A stretch of DNA of 64,000 nt from an uncultured Lachnospiraceae bacterium (GCA_934309145.1 CAKRCW010000003.1:62001-126000), one strand, 5' to 3'; shown: positions 50,369-59,288, numbered from the stretch's first letter. Numbers and translations: made by a program. Notes: a model not told the origin generated them from the sequence alone.

Positions 50369-51286
50369 ATGAAACATCTGATAGATTCAACAGACTTGAG
50401 TGTAGAAGAGATAGACAGTATTCTTGACCTGGCACAGGATATTATAGACGACAAAGAAAAATATAGTGAGGTATGTAAGGGTAAGAAGCTTGCAACATTA
50501 TTTTTTGAACCAAGTACAAGAACAAGACTTAGCTTTGAGGCAGCGATGATGGAATTGGGTGGTAATGTACTTGGTTTTTCTTCTGCTGCTTCATCATCAG
50601 CAACAAAAGGCGAGAGCGTGGGAGATACTGTAAGGGTTGTCAGCTGTTATGCTGATATTATAGCTATGAGACATCCTAAGGAGGGTGCACCTATGTATGC
50701 TTCCATGGTGTCAGGAGTACCAATTATTAATGCCGGTGACGGCGGACATAACCATCCAACACAGACCTTAGCTGACCTGCTCACAATAAAGCGTGAGAAG
50801 GGACGACTTAACAATTTTACAATAGGTATGTGTGGCGATTTGAAGTTCGGAAGAACCGTACATTCCCTGATAAAGGCGTTGTCCAGATATGAGGGAATCA
50901 AATTCGTACTCATTTCTCCAAATGAGCTCAGAGTTCCTAATTATATAATCACAGAAATATTCGAGAAGAATAATATAGAATATAAGGAGGTTTCCTCAAT
51001 GGAGGAGGTTATGGGAGAGCTTGATATACTCTATATGACCAGAGTCCAGAAGGAAAGATTCTTTAATGAGGCAGACTATATCCGATTAAAGGATACCTAT
51101 ATATTAGATAAGGGAAAACTCAAAAATGCGAAGGATGACCTTGCTATACTTCATCCGTTGCCAAGAGTAAATGAGATATCTGTTGAGATAGATGATGATC
51201 CAAGAGCATGTTATTTCAAGCAGGTATTGAATGGAAAATATGTAAGAATGGCACTTATTATGACTCTTTTGGGGGTGAATGTATAA
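50369..51286 (+). CDS. pyrB: Aspartate carbamoyltransferase catalytic subunit
   Basis: 305 residues. Catalyses carbamoyl phosphate + aspartate to carbamoylaspartate in pyrimidine synthesis. The carbamoyl-phosphate loop is STRTRLSFE (49-57), with NAGDGGHNHPTQTLADLLT and the aspartate loop HPLPRVNEIS; TKGESVGDTVR is the 80s loop. AGGAGG precedes the ATG. The stop abuts the pyrI start, giving the holoenzyme of catalytic trimers and regulatory dimers. Confidence 0.97.
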   Translation: MKHLIDSTDLSVEEIDSILDLAQDIIDDKEKYSEVCKGKKLATLFFEPSTRTRLSFEAAMMELGGNVLGFSSAASSSATKGESVGDTVRVVSCYADIIAMRHPKEGAPMYASMVSGVPIINAGDGGHNHPTQTLADLLTIKREKGRLNNFTIGMCGDLKFGRTVHSLIKALSRYEGIKFVLISPNELRVPNYIITEIFEKNNIEYKEVSSMEEVMGELDILYMTRVQKERFFNEADYIRLKDTYILDKGKLKNAKDDLAILHPLPRVNEISVEIDDDPRACYFKQVLNGKYVRMALIMTLLGVNV

Positions 51287-51700
51287 ATGAGAATAGACAG
51301 TATACAAAATGGAATTGTTCTGGACCATATTACAGCCGGCATGGCACTTCGTGTGTACAATGACCTTGAGCTTGATAAGCTTGATTGCAGCATAGCAATT
51401 CTTCAGAATGTTAAGAGTAACAAAATGGGTAAGAAGGACATTTTAAAAATCGATCAGGAATATGATGTCAATCTTGATGTGCTCGGATACATTGATCCAG
51501 ATATAACTGTAAGTATCATCAAGGATGGACAGACGGTTGAGAAGAAGAAGCTGGCACTTCCTAAAAAGCTTGTTAATATTAAAAAATGTAAAAATCCTCG
51601 CTGCATAACATCTACAGAACAGGGAATTCCGCATATTTTCAAGCTCACAGATGAAGAAAACAGAGTATACAGATGTATATATTGTGAGGCGGATAAATAG
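51287..51700 (+). CDS. pyrI: Aspartate carbamoyltransferase regulatory subunit
   Basis: 137 residues. The N-terminal allosteric domain (GIVLDHITAGMALRVYNDL) binds nucleotides; the C-terminal zinc domain has four cysteines in CKNPRC...CIYC that contact PyrB. Starts immediately after the pyrB stop. Slightly shorter than the E. coli protein (153). Presence of PyrI implies nucleotide feedback (CTP, ATP) on the enzyme. Confidence 0.96.
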   Translation: MRIDSIQNGIVLDHITAGMALRVYNDLELDKLDCSIAILQNVKSNKMGKKDILKIDQEYDVNLDVLGYIDPDITVSIIKDGQTVEKKKLALPKKLVNIKKCKNPRCITSTEQGIPHIFKLTDEENRVYRCIYCEADK

Positions 51701-51727
51701 TCTTAGATACAGTTATGAAAAATTCAG

Positions 51728-51755
51728 TTTACATTTTTAGGGAATGTGATATAAT
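51728..51755 (+). promoter_or_regulatory. Promoter of murA
   Basis: TTTACA (51728-51733), 16-bp spacer, TATAAT (51750-51755), 34 bp ahead of the start codon. Confidence 0.65.
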
Positions 51756-51789
51756 TTATAAGACTATGTAGAATGTCCAGAGGTGTGTA

Positions 51790-53094
51790 ATGGAAAAGTA
51801 TGTTATAAAAGGCGGCCAGATATTAGAGGGCGAGGTAACAATAGCCGGTGCTAAGAATGCAGCACTTGGAATCCTTGCGGCAGCAGTTTTGACAGACGAG
51901 GAATGTATCATAGAGAATGTTCCTAATGTCGAGGATACAAAGGTGTTGCTTCATGCCATAGAAGGTCTGGGAGCTAAGGTTAAATATATAGATTCACATA
52001 CAGTTTCTATCAATGCCGGAACTATTTGTGGCAATGAGGACTTATGTGTTGATGACCAGTATATAAGAAAGATTAGAGCGTCATACTATTTGCTTGGAGC
52101 ATTGCTCGGCAAATACAAATATGCGCAGGTTGCTCTTCCGGGTGGCTGTGAGATAGGCTTAAGACCTATAGACCAGCATATCAAGGGCTTTGAAGCACTT
52201 GGTGCAAGCGTTGATATAGTGAACGGTGGTATGGTGAGAGCAAAGGCTGACAATCTTGTTGGTAATCATGTGTATATGGATGTTGTAACTGTTGGTGCAA
52301 CAATCAATATTATGCTTGCAGCTGTTTTGGCTGAGGGCAAGACAACAATAGAGAATGCAGCTAAGGAGCCACATATAGTAGATGTGGCAAACTTCCTTAA
52401 CAGCATGGGAGCCAATATCAAGGGTGCCGGAACAGATGTTATCAGAATAAGAGGAGTTCAGAAACTTAAGGGAACTGAATATTCTATTATTCCAGACCAG
52501 ATAGAGGCGGGAACATTTATGACAATGGCAGCCGCTACTAAGGGTAACGTCCTGATTAAGAATGTAATACCTAAGCATCTTGAGGCTATTTCATCTAAGC
52601 TTAATGAGATAGGTGCAAAGGTTATAGAATATGATGATGCAGTTCGTGTAATGGCAGATGGAAGACTTAAGTCAACTCAGATTAAGACGCTTCCTTATCC
52701 GGGATTTCCTACGGATATGCAGCCACAGATGGCAGTTACACTTGCCTTATCTAAGGGAACAAGTATTATAACAGAGAGTATATTTGAGAATAGATTTAAG
52801 TACGTAAGTGAATTATCACGCATGGGTGCAAGAATTAAGGTAGAAGGTAATTCGGCAGTTATTAACGGTATAGAAGGATATACCGGGGCAAGCTTGGTTG
52901 CACCTGACCTTAGAGCTGGAGCGGCACTTGTAATAGCGGCACTCGCGGCAGAGGGATTTTCAACGGTTGAGGATATCAAGTACATTTTGAGGGGATATGA
53001 AGATTTCGATGGAAAGATACGAAGCCTCGGAGGACAGATAAGCGTTGTCGATTCTGACAAGGAAGTACAGAAGTTTAAACTTAGAGTAGGTTAA
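51790..53094 (+). CDS. murA: UDP-N-acetylglucosamine 1-carboxyvinyltransferase
   Basis: 434 residues. First committed step of peptidoglycan synthesis: transfers enolpyruvate from PEP to UDP-GlcNAc. The fosfomycin-sensitive catalytic cysteine is C120 in LPGGCEIGLRPID. GAKNAALGILAAAVLTDE is the conserved N-terminal loop and PYPGFPTDMQPQMA another family block. The ribosome site is a modest AGAGG. It carries an additional C-terminal tail typical of the Clostridial MurA/MurZ pair; which of the two it is cannot be told here. Confidence 0.96.
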   Translation: MEKYVIKGGQILEGEVTIAGAKNAALGILAAAVLTDEECIIENVPNVEDTKVLLHAIEGLGAKVKYIDSHTVSINAGTICGNEDLCVDDQYIRKIRASYYLLGALLGKYKYAQVALPGGCEIGLRPIDQHIKGFEALGASVDIVNGGMVRAKADNLVGNHVYMDVVTVGATINIMLAAVLAEGKTTIENAAKEPHIVDVANFLNSMGANIKGAGTDVIRIRGVQKLKGTEYSIIPDQIEAGTFMTMAAATKGNVLIKNVIPKHLEAISSKLNEIGAKVIEYDDAVRVMADGRLKSTQIKTLPYPGFPTDMQPQMAVTLALSKGTSIITESIFENRFKYVSELSRMGARIKVEGNSAVINGIEGYTGASLVAPDLRAGAALVIAALAAEGFSTVEDIKYILRGYEDFDGKIRSLGGQISVVDSDKEVQKFKLRVG

Positions 53095-53104
53095 GAAAAT
53101 GATT

Positions 53105-53143
53105 AATTCGCCACATATATATGTTATATATGTGGTGAATTTC
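53105..53143 (+). terminator. Intrinsic terminator after murA
   Basis: AATTCGCCACATATA pairs with TATATGTGGTGAATT (G-T pair allowed), followed by TTCT. Confidence 0.75.
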
Positions 53144-53182
53144 TAATATGACGTACATATTATTTTAAGGAGGGTTATATAG

Positions 53183-55168
53183 ATGGCAAAGAAACCATAT
53201 TACATTACGACAGCAATCGCATACACCTCAGGTAAGCCTCATATAGGCAACACCTATGAGATTGTATTGGCTGACAGTATCGCAAGATACAAGAGATTTG
53301 TGGGATACGACGTACGTTTCCAGACAGGAACGGACGAGCATGGACAGAAGATAGAGATAAAGGCATTCGAGAATCTCTCTACACCTAAGGAATTTGTTGA
53401 TGAGACATCAGCAGAGATTAAGCGTATCTGGGATTTGATGAATACTTCATATGATAAGTTTATCAGAACAACTGATGATTACCATGAGAAGCAGGTACAG
53501 AAGATGTTTAAGAAGCTGTACGAGCAGGGAGATATCTATAAGGGTGAGTACGAGGGAATGTACTGTACACCATGTGAGTCATTCTTCACACAGTCACAGC
53601 TTGTAGATGGCAAATGTCCTGACTGTGGACGTGAGGTTCAGCCTGCTAAGGAGGAGGCATATTTCTTCAAGCTTAGCAAGTATGCTGACAGATTGATAGA
53701 GCATATAAATACACATCCTGATTTCATACAGCCAGAGTCTAGAAAGAATGAGATGATGAATAACTTCCTTCTTCCGGGACTTCAGGATTTATGTGTATCA
53801 AGAACATCATTTAAGTGGGGTATTCCTGTAGATTTTGATCCGGGACATATCGTTTATGTATGGATAGATGCACTTTCTAACTATATAACAGGTCTTGGCT
53901 ACGATGTTGATGGCAATTCAGACGAGCTTTACAGAAGATACTGGCCTGCTGATTTGCACCTTATAGGTAAGGATATCCTTCGTTTCCATACCATTTACTG
54001 GCCAATTATGCTTATGGCACTTGGCGAGCCATTACCTAAGCAGGTATTTGGACATCCTTGGCTTATCCAGAGTGATGGCAAGATGAGTAAGTCCCGTGGC
54101 AATGTAATCTATGCAGATGATATGGTAGATTTATTCGGTGTAGATGCGGTTCGTTACTTCCTTCTTCACGAGATGCCATTTGAGAATGATGGTGTTATCT
54201 CTTGGGAGCTTGTAATAGAGAGAATCAACTCAGAGCTTGCAAATACGCTCGGTAACCTTGTGAACAGAACTATTTCTATGTCAAACAAGTACTTTGATGG
54301 TGTGGTAACTAATGCCGGAGATGTACAGTCTGTAGATGAGGAGTTAAAGCAGGTTGTCACAGACACAAGATTAAAGGTAAATGCATGCATGGACAAGCTT
54401 CGTGTAGCAGATGCCATAACAGAGATATTTGCATTGTTCAAGAGATGTAATAAGTATATAGATGAGACTATGCCTTGGGCACTTGCAAAGGAGCCAGATC
54501 AGGCAGACAGATTAAATACAGTTCTCTACAACCTTGTTGAGAGTATTGTTGTAGGTGCTACTCTTCTCGAGCCATTTATGCCTGAGACATCAGAGAAGAT
54601 TCTCGCACAGTTAAATGCTGAGAAGAGAAGAGTTACAGAGCTCTCAACCTTTGGATTATATCCATCAGGCAACAAGGTAACAGCAGAGCCAGAGATTTTA
54701 TTTGCAAGAATAGATACAAAGGCTATGCTTGAGGAGATTGAGAAGAAGTTCCCTACTAAGGCAGCAGAACCAGAGGAAGAAAAACCTAAGAAGGCACCTA
54801 AGCCAGAGGTTAAGATTCCTACAGTAGATGCCAAGGTAAAGGAAGAGATTACAATCGAGGAATTTGACAAGATGCAGCTTCAGATGGGTGAAATCATCGA
54901 ATGTGAGGAGGTTGCCAAGTCAAAGAAGCTTCTCTGCTCACAGGTTAAGGTTCAGGGCAGAACACTTCAGATAGTTTCTGGTATCAAGAACTACTACACA
55001 CCTGAGCAGATGGTAGGTAAGAAGGTTGTTGTAATTACTAACCTTAAGCCAACTAAGCTTGCAGGCGTTTTGTCAGAGGGTATGCTTCTCTGTGCAGAGG
55101 ATTTCGAGGGCAACCTTGCACTCCTTACAGCAGAAAAGGATATGCCAGCCGGTGCTATGATAAGTTAA
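53183..55168 (+). CDS. metG: Methionyl-tRNA synthetase with C-terminal tRNA-binding domain
   Basis: 661 residues. HIGH-type motif is KPHIGNTYE (residues about 18-26); zinc-knuckle cysteines are in YCTPCESFF and KCPDCG (one knuckle pair); KMSKS is at about 301-305 (DGKMSKSRGN). A Lys/Pro/Glu linker (about 530-560) leads to an EMAP/Trbp111-type domain (FDKMQLQMGEIIECEEV...VSGIKNYYTPEQMVGKKVV) that binds tRNA and promotes dimerisation. AGGAGG precedes the ATG. No T-box leader is seen. Confidence 0.97.
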   Translation: MAKKPYYITTAIAYTSGKPHIGNTYEIVLADSIARYKRFVGYDVRFQTGTDEHGQKIEIKAFENLSTPKEFVDETSAEIKRIWDLMNTSYDKFIRTTDDYHEKQVQKMFKKLYEQGDIYKGEYEGMYCTPCESFFTQSQLVDGKCPDCGREVQPAKEEAYFFKLSKYADRLIEHINTHPDFIQPESRKNEMMNNFLLPGLQDLCVSRTSFKWGIPVDFDPGHIVYVWIDALSNYITGLGYDVDGNSDELYRRYWPADLHLIGKDILRFHTIYWPIMLMALGEPLPKQVFGHPWLIQSDGKMSKSRGNVIYADDMVDLFGVDAVRYFLLHEMPFENDGVISWELVIERINSELANTLGNLVNRTISMSNKYFDGVVTNAGDVQSVDEELKQVVTDTRLKVNACMDKLRVADAITEIFALFKRCNKYIDETMPWALAKEPDQADRLNTVLYNLVESIVVGATLLEPFMPETSEKILAQLNAEKRRVTELSTFGLYPSGNKVTAEPEILFARIDTKAMLEEIEKKFPTKAAEPEEEKPKKAPKPEVKIPTVDAKVKEEITIEEFDKMQLQMGEIIECEEVAKSKKLLCSQVKVQGRTLQIVSGIKNYYTPEQMVGKKVVVITNLKPTKLAGVLSEGMLLCAEDFEGNLALLTAEKDMPAGAMIS

Positions 55169-55191
55169 TAAGCCGAATAATGGGTAATGAT

Positions 55192-55230
55192 GCAGCCGTC
55201 AGTTCAGGTGAACTGGCGGCTGTGGCATTT
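55192..55230 (+). terminator. Intrinsic terminator after metG
   Basis: GCAGCCGTCAGTTCA pairs with TGAACTGGCGGCTGT around a GG dinucleotide (plus closing bases), followed by a short GGCATTT tail. The stop codon of the Rpn relic lies at its edge. Confidence 0.8.
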
Positions 55231-55345
55231 ACCAATACCTATCTACCAGCCTTTCAGCCTCGTCTTTACTGACATTAACGGTTTTTGTAACTTCTAGGAT
55301 GGCAGATTCATCTTCATCAGCATATTCCACAATGTGCCTGCTCTT
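55229..55345 (-). pseudogene. C-terminal relic of an Rpn (YhgA-like) gene
   Basis: On the minus strand the last 35 codons read HIVEYADEDESAILEVTK then TVNVSKDEAERLVDRYW and a stop. This is clearly related to the end of the intact gene at 40093 (SAVSEIEMAIGVSREDAEI then LVEKYW). No start codon or ribosome site precedes it: the sequence passes straight into the conserved Rpn leader. About 1 kb of coding sequence, including the nuclease core, has therefore been deleted. Confidence 0.85.
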
Positions 55346-55540
55346 AAATTAATTTAATGAATATTAAAAGCACGAATTTTCATAGATTATCAGAATTATT
55401 AATCAAATGACAGCTTTGCCAGAGGCAACAACTAAATGATGAAAATATGCTTTGATAAGAATATAATACGAATATACTTATAAGTCAATAATTATTTTAA
55501 ATAATAAAGCCACAAATATATACACATGTGCTCCAATTTG
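55338..55540 (-). repeat. Second copy of the Rpn promoter/leader
   Basis: About 85% identical by eye to 41259-41460, in the same orientation relative to the Rpn sequence. The promoter is preserved (TTGACT, 17 bp, TATATT on the minus strand, about 55488-55460), as is a small stem (TTGCC TCT GGCAA) at the place of the stem in the other copy. The tract CACAAATATATACACaTGTGC at the distal end is shared. Confidence 0.85.
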
Positions 55541-55586
55541 TGGCTTGACGATGTATCAGGCGGTTGCTATTATATAATTCACTTAC

Positions 55587-56285
55587 TTAATTAGCAGCAT
55601 CGCTGTTGGTAGATATCTCAGTCTGGATTACTGTGGAAATCATTGCAGCGTCAATCTTTAAGAAATCTCTGTCGCTTATATAAAATGTATTGCCATCCTC
55701 GACAATTTCTACTGTCACAACTACAGGCTCAGCATATGTCATATTCAGGCAGGCGTCGTTTAGTATATCTAACATTCCGGTTGAGAACTCTGTCTCGTAC
55801 TGCTCAAGAGTGTAATCGTTGTAGACGCCATCCTTGACATCAGTATTAAACTTGTCCACATATGCTGTTACGGCTTCGGATGACTGGGAGAAAATGTTAA
55901 TAGGATATATGGTTACATCTACAAGATAAACACTTCCATCCTTTCTTGCCTCGGAAACCTTGTAATTGACTTTGCTGTAGATATTTTTCGCAAGCTCTAC
56001 ATAACCGTCACGCATGGTTGCAGCATCAGTTATTGTTATGTTGTAATATGACAGAATATTATCTGCAAGATGCTCCGCATTTGACTGGTAGAGTGCCTCA
56101 GCGTCCTCTTTGTTCGCACCTGTTGCCTTTATATAGTCCTCGGTAGCGCCCATATAATTTATGGAGATAAGGCTTTTAACATAGTCCTGATATTTGTCAA
56201 TTTTTTTATCGCGGCAGCCCGTTAATGAGAACAACAATGCTGCACATAAAAGAAGTGATAGTAATTTTTTGTAAAATCGTTTCAT
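55587..56285 (-). CDS. Lipoprotein of unknown function
   Basis: 232 residues from ATG 56285, giving the lipoprotein signal MKRFYKKLLSLLLCAALLFSLTGC with Cys at 24; the longer frame from 56339 would bury it. The mature part is helical, with ATGANKEDAEALYQSNAEHLAD and YNDYTLEQYETEFSTGML segments, then a short beta-rich end (VVVTVEIVEDGNTFYISDRDFLKIDAAM). It resembles small DUF-type Lachnospiraceae lipoproteins, but no family is named with confidence. AAAGGA upstream. Confidence 0.78.
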   Translation of the reverse strand: MKRFYKKLLSLLLCAALLFSLTGCRDKKIDKYQDYVKSLISINYMGATEDYIKATGANKEDAEALYQSNAEHLADNILSYYNITITDAATMRDGYVELAKNIYSKVNYKVSEARKDGSVYLVDVTIYPINIFSQSSEAVTAYVDKFNTDVKDGVYNDYTLEQYETEFSTGMLDILNDACLNMTYAEPVVVTVEIVEDGNTFYISDRDFLKIDAAMISTVIQTEISTNSDAAN

Positions 56286-56491
56286 ATATTTCAGAATCCT
56301 TTCATAATTAACATTCAATCTTATAAAAATATAACACACAGTTCAGATAAATGCGATAGAAAAATGTATTTTTAATAGTGAAAAATTTATGAATGTATGT
56401 AAAAAAGAAGTGCATTGTGTCGTGTTTTATGATATGATGAGGTTGATTTGGTGGTTTGAAATAAAAAGTTATGAAAGGGGTATACACTAAA

Positions 56492-57409
56492 ATGGATGTA
56501 CAGTTAAAGACAGCATCGTTTGGCGGATATGATAAGAAGGCAGTTGAGACATATATAGAGGAGTTACAGGCAAGTCACGAGAAAGAGGTTGCAGATTTAA
56601 AGGCTAATGTTATGAAGCTTAGTGAGACTGTTAAGAACCTTCATACCATGAGAGAGGTTAATCTTAATGAGTCATCAAGCACTATAGACAATCTTAAGAA
56701 GGTTAATGAAGAGTTGCAGGATGAACTTAGCCAGCTCAAAGAGAAGATGGAGAATTACAAGCTTAAGGAAGAGGAATCTGCAAGCAGATATGAGTCTATT
56801 TCGAGAACCTTACTTGAGGCTCGTGAGAGTGCAGATCATCTTACAAGACAGACTGAGCAGGAATGCGAGGCTAAGAAGGCAGAGACACAGACAGCGTGTG
56901 ATCAGCTTACAAGTGATACAACTGCTGAGTGTGAGCGTATGTTGAATGAGACAACAGAAGAATGTGAGAGATTGCAGATGGAGACAAATGATGCCTGCAA
57001 TAAGCTTAATGCTGAGACAAGAAGTGCTTGTCAGGAGCTTAAGGAGACAACTTATGCTAACTGCGAGGAACTTAAGCGTAAGACCAGAGAAGAGACAGAT
57101 GCTTTACGTGAGAGAACGGAGACAGATTGCCGCAATCTTAGTGAGCATACAACTGCATCATGTGAGGAGCTCCACTCTAACACTATTGCTGAGTGTGATG
57201 AGCTTAAGCGTGCAACTGCTGAGGAATGTGATGAAGAGCGCAGCAAAGCAAGAGCAGAGGCTTATAACATCAGAATGAATGTTAAGAGAGAGTGTGAGAG
57301 CGTAAGTGATTTTCTTTCGCAGCTTATGGAATCTGTTGACAATGTTGTTAAGGCATGTGATGAGACAAAGGCAGTGGCAGATCAGGCATTCCCTGATTTG
57401 GCAAACTAA
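56492..57409 (+). CDS. DivIVA-like coiled-coil protein with an 11-residue cysteine ladder
   Basis: 305 residues from ATG 56492 (GAAAGGGG upstream; the alternative ATG at 56471 overlaps that site). Residues 1-40 resemble a DivIVA/GpsB lipid-binding head (ASFGGYDKKAVETYIEEL). Coiled coil follows to about 288. From residue 125 cysteines recur every 11 residues: 125, 136, 147, 158, 169, 180, 191, (Thr202), 213, 224, 235, 246, (Ala257) and 268. The repeat is roughly C-[ED]-x-L-x-x-x-T-x-A-E. Hendecad repeats form near-straight coiled coils, so the cysteines should line one face. Upstream of a sensor gene, mreB and rod genes. Confidence 0.85.
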   Translation: MDVQLKTASFGGYDKKAVETYIEELQASHEKEVADLKANVMKLSETVKNLHTMREVNLNESSSTIDNLKKVNEELQDELSQLKEKMENYKLKEEESASRYESISRTLLEARESADHLTRQTEQECEAKKAETQTACDQLTSDTTAECERMLNETTEECERLQMETNDACNKLNAETRSACQELKETTYANCEELKRKTREETDALRERTETDCRNLSEHTTASCEELHSNTIAECDELKRATAEECDEERSKARAEAYNIRMNVKRECESVSDFLSQLMESVDNVVKACDETKAVADQAFPDLAN

Positions 57410-57427
57410 TATAGGTTTTGGGACTGG

Positions 57428-57470
57428 TATATGGCTGTTGCATGAGTGCGTGTAACAGTCATTTTACTTC
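57428..57470 (+). terminator. Weak hairpin after the coiled-coil gene
   Basis: TGGCTGTTgCA pairs with TGtAACAGTCA and is followed by TTTTAC. It lies in the short gap before the sensor gene and may reduce rather than stop readthrough. Confidence 0.45.
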
Positions 57471-57482
57471 AAAGGAGAAAGT

Positions 57483-59288
57483 ATGGTAGTAGAGAATAAA
57501 TATTTACGAAAAGCAATTGAAAAAACATGTTGTGTAGTATTGGTTAAGACCTGCCATATAAGCGAAAGAAAGGGCAGGGTTGATTACATTTCACCGAATG
57601 CATCTATGCTTGGTATGAATGTCGAGCTTTTGAATAAGGGGCTTAAGCTGACAGAGGACTACATATATCCGGCTGACAGAGAGCTTGTTATGAAAACTCT
57701 GATTAATGCCATGAAGGATAAAGTAAAAGACTATGTCCATGAGTATCGTATGGTTGGGGATGATGGACAGGTCTATAATGTGACTAATGAAATCTGCCTT
57801 TCAGAGGCAAAGGGAGATTATATAACAGTTGAATGTTATATGAGAAAGAGCAGTGATGAGGAGTCAGATAAGAATAAAGTACAGTTAAAGAATAAGTCTT
57901 ATAAGGACACATCTGTAAAGGACAAAAGTAATGAGTATACAGATATAGAAGGTATAGGAGATGGAAGACTTATAGAGGTTGGAACTGTTCAGAGGACCAT
58001 GCAGATATTTGCAAAGCTCAGTAATCTGTATTCTGTATTCGTAGATACAGAAGGAAAGATAGTATTTGAGCCTACAGGTCCGTCAACCAATATGGGCGAC
58101 TTCTATGATTTGTTTGAGAAACCTGCATACAAGAAGTATTACAAATACATAAAGCGGGTAGTGGCTGAGAGAGATGAACCTACTATGATGGATAGAGAAG
58201 AGGGCGGAGGAGGAAAGATTTCTGCGGCTCCGATTACTGTTGGAGAAGAACAGTGTGGTTTGTGGATACTTGGCTCATATACCGAGGAAGAGACAGATAA
58301 GCTTGAAGAGGTTTATGAGGATCAGTGGGATATAGCTGAGACTATATCCGAATATTTATATAAGAGCAGGATAATTGAAGTAGAAACTGCTAAAGCAAGG
58401 GGTGCTGGTAAAAAGCTCCGAGAAGAGCTTGCGAGACAGAGCATAGTTAATTCAGCACTTAATAAGATTAATAACAAGCTTACCGGATTGCCTGACGAAG
58501 CCATAGAGGAGACCATGCGTGAGGTTGGACTTCAAATGGATATAGATAAGGTTATACTCTATACATATGGCATAGACAGACCTGGTGCGTACGATATGCG
58601 CAATTATTGGGATGTTTCAGGTGAGGCACCTGACGAGGCACTTACATATACACTCCCTAAGAGAATGGACATGGTTGTAGATGGTATAGCTAAGGGTGAG
58701 GGTGCTTATATAGTAGATAATACCAATATGACAGAGGAGTCTAAGCTTAACCTTATGAGATATAACTTTAAGGCTGTTATAGCTTATCCTATTTACCTGA
58801 ATGGCAAGTTTTATGGCATAATTTTCTTTGCAGAATGCAAGTCTGAGAGAGTGTGGACAAAGGAAGAGAGAAGATTTACACAGAGCATCAGTCTTGTAAT
58901 ACAGAATATGCTTGAAAATGCTGAGGGTGATGACAATATCCGAAATGTAAATAAACATTTAATCGAGACATACAATAACTTTAAAGTGGGTATATTTGTA
59001 AGAGATACAAAAACGGGTAAGGTATTATTCTCAAATAAAACCATGAATGAAATGATAGGCAGTAATTTTGAAGGCAGGGACAGCCGTGAGCTGATTACTG
59101 ATTTGCATGACAGATTTGATAATATAACTGGAATGAGAAAACCTTTTATTACAAAGAATAAGATAACAAATTGGAGAAGCTATATACAGAAGCTTGATGA
59201 TATAATGGATATCACGGAGATACAGATACAGTGGCTTAAGGGAGAGAGAGCATCACTCATTATCTTAAGGAAAGCTAAAGATAAATAA
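57483..59288 (+). CDS. PAS-GAF-PAS sensory protein without recognisable output domain
   Basis: 601 residues, no membrane segment. A PAS-like domain (about 10-120, RVDYISPNASMLGMN, ADRELVMKTLI) is followed by a charged linker, a PocR-like ligand-binding segment (about 160-280, SNLYSVFVDTEGKIVF, KISAAPITVGEEQCGLWILG), a short coiled coil (about 300-325), a GAF domain (about 330-480, AVIAYPIYLNGKFYGIIFFAE) and a final PAS-like domain (GIFVRDTKTGKVLFSNKTMNEMIG). These are the input parts usual for GGDEF/EAL proteins, but the protein ends without such a domain. AAAGGAG precedes the ATG. Confidence 0.8.
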   Translation: MVVENKYLRKAIEKTCCVVLVKTCHISERKGRVDYISPNASMLGMNVELLNKGLKLTEDYIYPADRELVMKTLINAMKDKVKDYVHEYRMVGDDGQVYNVTNEICLSEAKGDYITVECYMRKSSDEESDKNKVQLKNKSYKDTSVKDKSNEYTDIEGIGDGRLIEVGTVQRTMQIFAKLSNLYSVFVDTEGKIVFEPTGPSTNMGDFYDLFEKPAYKKYYKYIKRVVAERDEPTMMDREEGGGGKISAAPITVGEEQCGLWILGSYTEEETDKLEEVYEDQWDIAETISEYLYKSRIIEVETAKARGAGKKLREELARQSIVNSALNKINNKLTGLPDEAIEETMREVGLQMDIDKVILYTYGIDRPGAYDMRNYWDVSGEAPDEALTYTLPKRMDMVVDGIAKGEGAYIVDNTNMTEESKLNLMRYNFKAVIAYPIYLNGKFYGIIFFAECKSERVWTKEERRFTQSISLVIQNMLENAEGDDNIRNVNKHLIETYNNFKVGIFVRDTKTGKVLFSNKTMNEMIGSNFEGRDSRELITDLHDRFDNITGMRKPFITKNKITNWRSYIQKLDDIMDITEIQIQWLKGERASLIILRKAKDK

